A DNA stretch of 64,000 bases. Source: Anaerovirgula multivorans (GTDB taxonomy: Bacteria; Bacillota; Clostridia; Peptostreptococcales; Natronincolaceae). The notes below the pieces were generated by a model, which saw only the letters and a program-made list of their open reading frames with translations, was not told the DNA's origin and made no database searches. This document shows positions 56,326 through 64,000 of this stretch, piece by piece. The position numbers and the translations under genes were made by a program. The stretch lies in the NCBI RefSeq assembly GCF_900188145.1, contig NZ_FZOJ01000017.1, forward strand, positions 30,582 through 94,581. Reading direction: 5' to 3'. Positions within the stretch are counted from its first letter, which is position 1. Each line of letters opens with the position of its first letter.

Positions 56326-57053
56326 ATGCTCCCTCTTTTCCATTTATAAAACCAGCGCTTGAAAAACGGTTCTTTTAAGTATGCTACATCACTTTTTAAA
56401 TCAGCAATGTGAGAAATAATATCCTTCAATTGATCTTGAGTAATACTAATCGAATCGTTCATTGTCTTTCCATCTATTTTAATTGAGTCCATCATCTCGA
56501 TCATTCTAGTATTATGATTCTGGTTTATAGCAACAATATTAGTCATTTCCTTAATTTTTTCTCCTTGAGATTTTATTTGTAAATCTATGCTTTCATTCGA
56601 GTGTTTTACTGTATTCGAAAGCAATAAAATTTCTTCAGTATTACGGGAGAAATTTTTTTCCAGCAAAGATTTCTTTTGCTCTAAAACATTTTCAATGGCC
56701 TTTATTGATTCTATATTAGAAGAATCGACTACAGCTTGTAATTTTATTAAGTTTTCTTTTACTACCAAAGCAATCGATGCCATATGATCTTGCCCGTTTT
56801 GAATCGCCTGTAATTGATTATTTGCTATTTCAACAGACTCTTTCAATTCTTTATATGACTTCTTCAAACGCTCCAAATCGCCAGAATTGTTTAAAATTTC
56901 CTCATTTATTGACTCAACAGACTCATAAACGTTCATGAGTCTATTACCTATATCAATAATCTTTCTCTCAATGACAATCGAAAGTTCTTTTTGTATTGAT
57001 TCCATAACTTTCGTTGTCGTTTCATCAACATGCATAAATACTTTTTGATTCAT
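56322..57053 (-). CDS. Coiled-coil protein of dynamin cassette
   Basis: A 243-residue protein that is nearly all heptad helix (repeats of Ile/Leu/Lys/Glu through residues 20-225) and ends in a basic motif RWFYKWKRGS. It resembles chemoreceptor or SMC-like rods but has no second domain. AAAGGAG precedes ATG. The gene sits between two GTPases and overlaps the next one (ATGA), so it probably scaffolds or spaces them. Confidence 0.7.
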   Translation of the reverse strand: MNQKVFMHVDETTTKVMESIQKELSIVIERKIIDIGNRLMNVYESVESINEEILNNSGDLERLKKSYKELKESVEIANNQLQAIQNGQDHMASIALVVKENLIKLQAVVDSSNIESIKAIENVLEQKKSLLEKNFSRNTEEILLLSNTVKHSNESIDLQIKSQGEKIKEMTNIVAINQNHNTRMIEMMDSIKIDGKTMNDSISITQDQLKDIISHIADLKSDVAYLKEPFFKRWFYKWKRGSI

Positions 57054-57070
57054 TCCGAAATTCTCCTTTG

Positions 57071-59425
57071 TTAAATTCTAATAATATCGCTTATAGCATC
57101 AGATACTTTGGGAGACCAAAACATAGAAAACTTTTTTTGAATAGCCTTTAAAGTTTCAGTTTCTTCTATAATCGTTAGACATGGAATAATTTGATTTTCA
57201 ACAAAGACCATATTATAAACTGGATTTTCATGATTGATCATATACGAAACTTTGTTGTCTATGTTAAATTCATTTTTTAACAATATCATTTCTCTAAGTC
57301 CTTCAGATACTACATTTCCATTTATTAATTCATTGAAATCCTGTGCTACAAAAATCAGTACATCATCTTTTTTAATTTGTTTTAGTAGCTTACTTTTGTG
57401 TAATTGATTTTTGGCTGCCCCTGTCTGTATTGCATTAAACATAATAAAAAGATTCCGTGTCGCTTGAACGTTTGGTAATTTGATAGTGCTAGCTTCGGTA
57501 TTAACCATCATCTTACACGGCATATCATATGTTCTAAAAAATCTATCATAGAATTCATCACTCGCATTTTGATCCCATGAAACAATTATATTCTCAAACC
57601 CATCCGATTCTTTATAACCTAACAAACTATCTATTGTAGTTTTGTTTACTAAACTAATCAAAAGTTTAGCTAGCTTGTGAATTTCAAATACCGTATCTGA
57701 AACCTCAATTTCATTTTTTATTTCATGGACCTCATTCGAACAGATTGGCAATGAATTCAAGTCATTATCAATTTTACAAACTGAATTCATATTATTTAAA
57801 ATCAACTTCAAATCACGCACAATATGGGAAACTGCTTTCGAATCCATATGTAGGTTTAATTTCTGGTTATAACTTTGCCGCTCTAAAATGATTGCAGCTT
57901 CAATATTTTTCAACGTTCCACAAGTGGCATCATTCCATTTTTTAATTGTTTTTCCGTATTGCTCGTACACTCGGTCAATAAATTTTCTAAGGGACTTTTC
58001 GGTTTCATCTTCATCTACAACAGAATAGGATTCTTCTTCATACTCGTATCCCCAATCATTATTAAATAAATCACCAAAGAATCTAGCTACACCACTTCCA
58101 AAACTTTTTTTCTCCACACGAACTGGTCTTGTTTTTTGCTTCTTTTTAACCGTTGCATTCGGAATATTAGGTAAACCATTAAAACTTATAGCATCTCTTC
58201 GTGCTATATTTAAAGAATCGATTATTTTATATAATCTTTCATTAAATGATAAAATTTCTTGGCTTACAGCTTTCTCAATGCTGCTGATAGAATCTCTTAC
58301 TCTATCTACAAAAAATTCATTAATTGCATTTTCTCTTTTCATGGCTTCTATAATTTTATAATCACTCACTTGTTTCAATTGATAATGAATTTTCTTTAGT
58401 GCGTTTTCATATTCCTTCTTAATATTACCTTCTACATGTTCGTAAACAAACCTCTGTACCAATTGATTTTTATTAGTTGCTATAAAATCTTCTTCTTGCT
58501 TAATTAAACGCCAAACTTTTTCTCCTATTGTCCTGAATCGCTGACTTTTTATTCTAGGTTTTTGAGTGTTTACAATCCATTTTACAGTGTCTACAAATCG
58601 ATTATATTTTCGCTCATTATGCTTTTTTCTGTTACATCGGCCCTTCATTGATTCCACAGCTGACATCTGCACAATTTGACAGAGACTCTTATCCTTAATA
58701 TCGGATCCATCAATAATCCGCTGTACCCTTTTTCTGTGATCCTCCGCCACATCATCAACAGTCTTTAATCCATCCAGGCTAGGGCGAAGAGAATCATACA
58801 TATTCTGCACTATTATAACCGGACAATTAAATTTAGCAATGATATTCAAAAATGATTTCATTTTATAATCACTATTTGTTTTAAATGTAGTAACAAAGAT
58901 ACATACATCTATAGTTGGAATTAGTGTTTCTAAAGTCAGTTTTTCATGTATTTCAAGCTTATAGGCATCTAACCCTGGACTATCTACAAGAAGTATATCT
59001 TGACCTAAATCAAAATATGGAGTGGATAATTCTACCTGCTTTACATTTTCTTTATTATTAACGTTATACGCTTCATCTGTATATACCTTTACAATATCTG
59101 GTGTTAGTTTCTTACCCGAAAACTCTTTTTTATTTCCATCCTGCAAATAAACTGTCATTTTAGAAGTAGGTCCATAAGAACAACACACGAGTTGACTAGA
59201 TGAAGGCCTTACTGCTTCAGATAACAGCTTACTTCCAAGTATGGCGTTAATCAGTGTTGATTTGCCACTACTTGTAACGCCAACAACACCTATCCTAATT
59301 CTATCCTTTTCCCAATGAATCCTACGAGAATTCAGCCATTCGATATCAGATTTATACCTATCATGTTTTCTTAATAGCTGTTTATTAATTTTTTCAATCA
59401 AATCTATTTCATTCACTTTATCCAT
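57071..59425 (-). CDS. Dynamin-like GTPase (first of cassette)
   Basis: The longest GTPase, 784 residues. G1 GVTSSGKST (49-57), G3 DSPGLD, and QNMYD at G4 in place of the usual NKxD, as in other divergent dynamins. After the G domain come helical stalk segments, then a basic and charged insert (KKKQKTRPVRVEKK) and FGSGVARFFGDLFNND, which could contact membrane. The rest is a long helical C-terminal half. It begins 9 bp after the DISARM methyltransferase stop, so it is co-transcribed with DISARM. GGAGG touches the ATG; GTG at 59416 is an alternative start. Confidence 0.85.
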   Translation of the reverse strand: MDKVNEIDLIEKINKQLLRKHDRYKSDIEWLNSRRIHWEKDRIRIGVVGVTSSGKSTLINAILGSKLLSEAVRPSSSQLVCCSYGPTSKMTVYLQDGNKKEFSGKKLTPDIVKVYTDEAYNVNNKENVKQVELSTPYFDLGQDILLVDSPGLDAYKLEIHEKLTLETLIPTIDVCIFVTTFKTNSDYKMKSFLNIIAKFNCPVIIVQNMYDSLRPSLDGLKTVDDVAEDHRKRVQRIIDGSDIKDKSLCQIVQMSAVESMKGRCNRKKHNERKYNRFVDTVKWIVNTQKPRIKSQRFRTIGEKVWRLIKQEEDFIATNKNQLVQRFVYEHVEGNIKKEYENALKKIHYQLKQVSDYKIIEAMKRENAINEFFVDRVRDSISSIEKAVSQEILSFNERLYKIIDSLNIARRDAISFNGLPNIPNATVKKKQKTRPVRVEKKSFGSGVARFFGDLFNNDWGYEYEEESYSVVDEDETEKSLRKFIDRVYEQYGKTIKKWNDATCGTLKNIEAAIILERQSYNQKLNLHMDSKAVSHIVRDLKLILNNMNSVCKIDNDLNSLPICSNEVHEIKNEIEVSDTVFEIHKLAKLLISLVNKTTIDSLLGYKESDGFENIIVSWDQNASDEFYDRFFRTYDMPCKMMVNTEASTIKLPNVQATRNLFIMFNAIQTGAAKNQLHKSKLLKQIKKDDVLIFVAQDFNELINGNVVSEGLREMILLKNEFNIDNKVSYMINHENPVYNMVFVENQIIPCLTIIEETETLKAIQKKFSMFWSPKVSDAISDIIRI

Positions 59426-59434
59426 CCTCCAGGT

Positions 59435-60691
59435 TTAAATCCTCTCTACAAACCACCTAGCAATCCTTTCTGCCATTAATGGTGGTACAGCATTCCCAAC
59501 TTGTACATAATTTGCAGTTCTTGGTCCTTCAAAAAAATAATCATCAGGAAACGACTGTAATCTAGCTGCTTCTCTTACGGTAATAGTTCTATTTTGAGCG
59601 ATATCCGGATGGATATAATGATGCCCATCTTTCGATATGTGCGCAACAACAGTATGAGAATAAGAAAGATTGCCAGAGACAACTTTAAATCTATCTAAAA
59701 AAGAATTAGTATTTTTATGAGTAATCAATTCAGGTCTCAAATCAGAATACTTTAATCGCCTTCCTTCTTGATTCCACAAACACACTGCCTCTCTGTATAT
59801 TTCTAAATCCCTCTCTATATGACCTCGAGCGACATGATGTGTTAAGATGTCATCATTATTGCGTATAGCAGTTTGTAATAAAGCCTCCGAAGATTCACGT
59901 CTATATCTGTAAGCTGTACAGGTTTCACCAGCCTTTAATGTAGGTAAATCATTAAAGAAATCGATCACTTCAAAAGTGTTTTGTATATTTCCCGGGATTT
60001 CAAAATCATGATGCATTAAATCATTTCTAAAGCCCATAATAATAACCCGTTTTCTATTTTGTGGAACTCCAAAGTCAAATGCGTTGAAATCATAAGCCTT
60101 TATTGAATATCCGGCATTTTCAAGTTTTTCTCTTACATCTTCAAAAATTGCACCTTCTTTAGCTGTATAAATACCAGGAACATTTTCAAAAACAAAAGCT
60201 TTAGGCGTAAATCTTTCTAAAAATTGTACATACAGTTTGTATAAATAATGTCTTGAATCATTTTCATTGTTTTTTCCTGTTCTTGACCTTCCCACCACCG
60301 AGTAAGCTTGACAGGGCGGTCCACCAATAATCAAATCTAAATTATCGATACCCCTTATCTCAAGTTGATTTTCTATCTGTTCAAAAATGATAGGTAAAGT
60401 TTCTTCAGAAATTTCCATATTGATAACTGAATCCAGTACTTTTGGGGGGATTTTTTCCAAAAATGCAGTTCTTGCAATCTCACGTTCTTTTTTGTTCAAA
60501 TGATACGTTTTTTGATAGGCTCTATATTCATTCAATCTATTGTGAGATTTTAAAAAATAATAAGCCACCCTTGTTTCAAGAGTTTGAGCAGCATATTGGT
60601 CTAATTCAATATGTGCAATACCTTCTGCGCCAATCCTTGCAAACCCTTCTGATAATCCACCTGCACCGGCAAATAAATCTAAATAATTCAT
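59435..60691 (-). CDS. drmMII: DNA (cytosine-5) methyltransferase (DISARM DrmMII type)
   Basis: 5mC methylase of 418 residues. Motif I FAGAGGLSEGF (7-17), motif IV GGPPCQAYSVVGR with catalytic Cys127, motif VI FENVPG, motif VIII QNRKRVIIMGF, and motif X QVGNAVPP. A target-recognition region lies between VIII and IX. In class 2 DISARM this enzyme marks the host DNA, leaving unmarked phage DNA for the others. Placed between drmC and the dynamin genes, and transcribed with them. Motif assignment is secure; DISARM membership comes from the neighbours. Confidence 0.9.
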   Translation of the reverse strand: MNYLDLFAGAGGLSEGFARIGAEGIAHIELDQYAAQTLETRVAYYFLKSHNRLNEYRAYQKTYHLNKKEREIARTAFLEKIPPKVLDSVINMEISEETLPIIFEQIENQLEIRGIDNLDLIIGGPPCQAYSVVGRSRTGKNNENDSRHYLYKLYVQFLERFTPKAFVFENVPGIYTAKEGAIFEDVREKLENAGYSIKAYDFNAFDFGVPQNRKRVIIMGFRNDLMHHDFEIPGNIQNTFEVIDFFNDLPTLKAGETCTAYRYRRESSEALLQTAIRNNDDILTHHVARGHIERDLEIYREAVCLWNQEGRRLKYSDLRPELITHKNTNSFLDRFKVVSGNLSYSHTVVAHISKDGHHYIHPDIAQNRTITVREAARLQSFPDDYFFEGPRTANYVQVGNAVPPLMAERIARWFVERI

Positions 60692-60705
60692 GTTACACCC
60701 ACAAT

Positions 60706-61422
60706 CTATGCATTTCTAATTCTCTTAAAATAATTCTTATTGATTAGCGAATTAAAAATTGCTCGAATTTCTTTTGCTTTTTCTTTAGAGTCTAAGATAA
60801 CTCCTAACTCTAAGTTTCCATCCATACCGTTGTACGATAAATTTGAAGAAGTGATAATTGATTTTTCATCATCAATGGTAAGCACTTTCGCATGTAATGA
60901 CTGCGTTTTATTCGTCGCCCCAGTATATTCATATATAAAAACTCTTTTATGGTCTAGCGATACTATATCCTTTAGCAATGTTTTCTTACTCTCATAGTCA
61001 TTAACATAAATTTCTATATATACGCCTTGTCGAGCTTTCTTTTTTAAAATTTCAACCAAAGTAAGAGCATAATCGCTTAAAGCATAAATGGTTATCACGA
61101 TGCTTTTATTAGCCTTTCGAATATATTCTTCAAAAACCAGCTCTGTATCTCTCCCCGGCAATCCAGCCACACTTGGTCCCGACCATATTAATTGCATTTT
61201 TTCAGTTTCGGACCTGAAATAAGCCTTTAAAAGGATATAAAGAATACTTAGCTTTTCTTCATCAGAGCAATTTGGAAAAACTTTATTCATCTCTTGAAAA
61301 ACGTTGATTTTAGATGTAAATAGTGCTTCTGGAATATCTTTTTCAAATAGATTTCGCAGTAGAAATCTATTTAAAAAAAGCAATTCTTCAAAAAAGTCTA
61401 GTTTTATAGTGTTATTCCACAT
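60706..61422 (-). CDS. drmC: DISARM DrmC, phospholipase-D-type nuclease
   Basis: PLD-fold protein of 238 residues. One HKD motif: SLHAKVLTID...SSNLSYNGM, with ELGVIL closing the fold, so it must act as a dimer, like other DrmC. N-terminal 85 residues are helical. Overlaps drmB by 19 bp. In known systems DrmC is a nuclease or DNA-handling subunit and can be dispensable. Confidence 0.85.
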   Translation of the reverse strand: MWNNTIKLDFFEELLFLNRFLLRNLFEKDIPEALFTSKINVFQEMNKVFPNCSDEEKLSILYILLKAYFRSETEKMQLIWSGPSVAGLPGRDTELVFEEYIRKANKSIVITIYALSDYALTLVEILKKKARQGVYIEIYVNDYESKKTLLKDIVSLDHKRVFIYEYTGATNKTQSLHAKVLTIDDEKSIITSSNLSYNGMDGNLELGVILDSKEKAKEIRAIFNSLINKNYFKRIRNA

Positions 61423-63209
61423 ACAGCGCTCACCAACTCTTCAAAATATCCTTTAAATTTTCTTTCTTCTGTGGGAATTAGCGTTCTCCTATCTAAAAGT
61501 CGATTGCCATTTTCACAAGCAGTTTCTGGTATCATTGAACAAGCATGACATGCAGCGCCATTAAGGTTTTCATTTCCAGGATAAGTGGTCATACAACCTG
61601 GATCCCCTGAACAAATGAGCGCTCTTTTTAAAGCTTCAACTAAAACCGTCTGAAAATTACCTACTTTACCCATTTCTTCTAAACCACCAAGAGTTCCCTC
61701 GGTATCGCCACTACCCGTGTAAACCAATAATCCACACATGTTATCACTGTAATAAATTCTTTCTTTCAATTCCGTTGTAGAGTAACCACATTTTAAAGAC
61801 AATTCACGAATCAATACATGAGATAACGTATGCAATAAAACATAGACTAAATTTTTATCGTTGCGATACTCCCAGCCTTTTTTCTCAACATACTTTTTGT
61901 ATTCATCATTATAGATCGCTGATATTTTATCTGAATCAAAACGCTCTAACCAGGATTTTACTTCCTCCCTATTTAACTCAATAAAAATCCCTTCACCACT
62001 TGTTCTTATTGCAGGTAGCCATCCCGTTTCATCTCCAGCTAAATTGACTATACTGCCAAAATTATCATTTTCAGGATCAGGAAAACTGCCTCTCGCAAAT
62101 CCTTTTAACGCCGTCACTTCCCTTACTTTTTCTACTCGTATCAATCGACTAAGGTACTTCTGTAAATAATCGGGGAGATCTTCTTCAGATGCTAAAAAAC
62201 ATGAATGACTTGTCTTAGGCATCGAAGCATGATTTAGTATTGAATTGTACTCAGTTTCTTTAATTTCGCTATATTCCGAAGCACCTTCAGTAACTTTTTC
62301 ATAGATTTCTTTGAATTTATCAAAAGTAAGCACATCATCTCCTATTTCCTTATGGGCAATTCTCATGCCTAACAACATAGTCCGTTCATAATCAAATTCT
62401 TCTTCTAGAATTTCCGCTTCTTTTCTTTTAGAATCAACATAATCCTCAATAAAAATCTTCTTCTCTTCTACAATCTGATACAGTTTATCTGACCAAGGCG
62501 GAATTTCTAATGCAGATCTTACAATTGAAAAATATACATTAGTTGCACCTCTTAAACTAGGAATAACGTCTGCATCACAAGTTTCAAATGGCGAATTCGG
62601 CCTATGCACATGTCTCCCTGAGCAAGAATAACTTGAAAAAGTCTCTTTAAGCATCGCATTACCCATCTTTTTCGTTACTTTACACGCTTCATCATCACAA
62701 CTTAAAATTAATGAATTCAAAGAAGATGTAAATTTACCAGACTTTAACCTTATTTTCCCAGTACAATGTGTTGATCCACCATGTAAAAATTCCCTATAAG
62801 GAAAATCATCAATATGCCCATTTTCACACATCACTATAAATCTTGATGGATATGCCTTTTTATTGCATTCTGGACAAGTTGGTCCCTTAACGTCATAAAT
62901 TTCACGATTGCCTGTTGATTCTTCGGATAATTTAAAAAGTAAATTGCACTTAGCATTAGAACAAACATGCCAATCAGGAAAAATTCTTACTGGAAAAGCT
63001 TCTTTCCCCTGTCTTGGTTCCATAAAATACCTTACACCTAAATATGAGGCTAATTTATTAAAGTACACTCTTCGGCTTTTATAATCAACGCCATCTTTAG
63101 CCCAATAACTTATATCTAATCCTACAACTGAGTCCAAACGGGCATCGATTATTGAACCAGGACCGAATGTCGTTATGATTTGATTTTGACTAAGTTTACC
63201 AATTTCCAT
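61404..63209 (-). CDS. drmB: DISARM DrmB (DUF1998)
   Basis: Protein of 601 residues with the DUF1998 domain. N-terminal FGPGSIIDARLDSVVGLDISYW, zinc-like CxxC sites (HVCSNAKCNL, CPECNKK, MCENGHIDDFP) and the C-terminal DUF1998 with GLLVYTGSGDTEGTLGGLEEMG, CSGDPGCMT and ACHACSMIPETACENGNRLLDR. DrmB forms a complex with DrmA that senses 5' ends of DNA. Located 3 bp after drmA, overlapping drmC. Complete. Confidence 0.9.
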   Translation of the reverse strand: MEIGKLSQNQIITTFGPGSIIDARLDSVVGLDISYWAKDGVDYKSRRVYFNKLASYLGVRYFMEPRQGKEAFPVRIFPDWHVCSNAKCNLLFKLSEESTGNREIYDVKGPTCPECNKKAYPSRFIVMCENGHIDDFPYREFLHGGSTHCTGKIRLKSGKFTSSLNSLILSCDDEACKVTKKMGNAMLKETFSSYSCSGRHVHRPNSPFETCDADVIPSLRGATNVYFSIVRSALEIPPWSDKLYQIVEEKKIFIEDYVDSKRKEAEILEEEFDYERTMLLGMRIAHKEIGDDVLTFDKFKEIYEKVTEGASEYSEIKETEYNSILNHASMPKTSHSCFLASEEDLPDYLQKYLSRLIRVEKVREVTALKGFARGSFPDPENDNFGSIVNLAGDETGWLPAIRTSGEGIFIELNREEVKSWLERFDSDKISAIYNDEYKKYVEKKGWEYRNDKNLVYVLLHTLSHVLIRELSLKCGYSTTELKERIYYSDNMCGLLVYTGSGDTEGTLGGLEEMGKVGNFQTVLVEALKRALICSGDPGCMTTYPGNENLNGAACHACSMIPETACENGNRLLDRRTLIPTEERKFKGYFEELVSAVCGITL

Positions 63210-63212
63210 ATC

Positions 63213-64000
63213 CTAATCCTCCCATAAGTAGAGTCCTGATTCTTTTTGTACATTTCTCATGCTGTTTAATGTTTCTTTTTCATAATTAAACTTACCATAA
63301 GACCCATATGCCTTTAAAAGCCTTTGAACTCTGTTCATTTTATAGCCTTGATTATTATGATGTACATTGTAATATAGATTTTTTTCTGTCCGGGATAACT
63401 TAATCCATTCATCTAAAAAGTATCTAATATCATCTTCGGCCTTTTCAACACTGTTAGGATCTACAATCTTAATTCTATTCAAAATCATGTCTATAATCAT
63501 TTGAATATCGTCTTGATTAATTTGCTCAATTTTTCTAGCACCTTCTTTAGTGCTTCTAAGCTCGTCAATCATTCCTCTTAACATACCTATTAAAGAAGCA
63601 TGCAAAGCTCTTTCTCTTGCTCTTGCTGAAAATGGCGTAGCTGATGTCCCTTCGACAAAACGATATAAATGCGCGTGGTATGCTGTAAAGTTTTCATAAT
63701 GTGATAAATCTCTTGCTCTATAAGGATTGTATATCGTAACTACTAGACCTGGAGTCTGTCTCCCAATCCTTGATGTTGCTTGGATATATTCTGCTGTGGT
63801 TTTCGGTTGTCCAGTAACAGCCATTAACCCTAAACGATCCACGTCCATCCCAACCTGAATCATGTTGGTTGCAACAGCAATGTCGAGCGGATACTCATCT
63901 TTAAAGTAAGCGTCAACTCCAACCCACATTTTAATCAGCTCAAGATCATGAGATAATTTTCCCAAAGGAGGATGATTATCATGAGTAAAGAAGAAACTAG
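63213..64000 (-). CDS. drmA: DISARM DrmA helicase, C-terminal part
   Basis: The reading frame is open to the window edge, so this is the last about 260 residues of a large SF2 helicase. Visible are motif V ATNMIQVGMDVDRLGLM and motif VI QATSRIGRQTPG, followed by the helical end of DrmA (TPFSARARERALHASL). It is the DNA translocase of DISARM. The stop lies 3 bp before drmB. The apparent starts inside the window (TTG 63965) are internal. Confidence 0.85.
   Translation of the reverse strand, partial: SFFFTHDNHPPLGKLSHDLELIKMWVGVDAYFKDEYPLDIAVATNMIQVGMDVDRLGLMAVTGQPKTTAEYIQATSRIGRQTPGLVVTIYNPYRARDLSHYENFTAYHAHLYRFVEGTSATPFSARARERALHASLIGMLRGMIDELRSTKEGARKIEQINQDDIQMIIDMILNRIKIVDPNSVEKAEDDIRYFLDEWIKLSRTEKNLYYNVHHNNQGYKMNRVQRLLKAYGSYGKFNYEKETLNSMRNVQKESGLYLWED

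Overview
The window comes from a low-G+C Gram-positive bacterium, most likely a clostridium. The evidence is strong AGGAG-type ribosome binding sites, AT-rich codon use, TTG/GTG starts, and clostridial gene types: BceAB/MacB-like peptide-stress ABC modules, PadR regulators, DUF6429 and large serine recombinases. No rRNA, tRNA or CRISPR array was seen. The region is almost entirely accessory: mobile-element debris on the left and a dense, mostly minus-strand defence island on the right.

Left part (1-16 kb). An IS110 transposase enters from the left edge. A minus-strand two-component pair follows, with a terminator behind it and a candidate activated promoter in front. Next is a graft of a tnsE remnant onto a PEP-synthase-type remnant, a DUF6544-like lipoprotein-sized membrane protein, a MerR stub, and a flavodoxin-like gene joined to the remains of a TOPRIM-like partner of an AAA ATPase. 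An ICE-like scar (oriT-like hairpins plus an XRE regulator with an amber codon) precedes a visibly G+C-richer operon: a small HTH protein, response regulator, kinase, ABC ATPase and FtsX permease.

Middle part (16-32.7 kb). A PadR repressor is coupled to a BAAT-type acyl hydrolase. A graveyard of fragments follows (IS3, MFS, helicase, REP-like repeat, AbiEi, TPR protein), with an intact RhuM gene, DUF6429, an unknown 562-residue protein and a TOTE-type primase-helicase-nuclease. Then come a frameshifted Schlafen/AlbA_2 protein, a large serine recombinase and an AbiE toxin-antitoxin pair carrying a perfect 16-bp inverted repeat in its promoter.

Right part (32.7-64 kb). All genes are on the minus strand. 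Starting from the right edge they are: DISARM (drmA C-terminal part, drmB, drmC, and a 5mC methyltransferase of the drmMII type); a directly abutting cassette of three dynamin-like GTPases with a coiled-coil protein and two small proteins; Gabija (gajA interrupted by an ochre codon, gajB intact); a WYL repressor; and a three-gene pPIWI-RE module (REase, DinG-like helicase, pPIWI-RE protein). Beyond these lie a DUF91/NucS-like nuclease, a YaaC-like protein, and a poorly known cluster with an HD hydrolase, a TerB-like membrane protein, a large membrane-associated protein and a ParB-like protein. The main candidate for something undescribed is the DISARM operon running, with a 9-bp gap, into the multi-dynamin cassette. 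The second is the HD/TerB/ParB-like cluster. Several defence genes carry a single inactivating lesion, so the island looks like one that is being gained and lost, or one with assembly errors.
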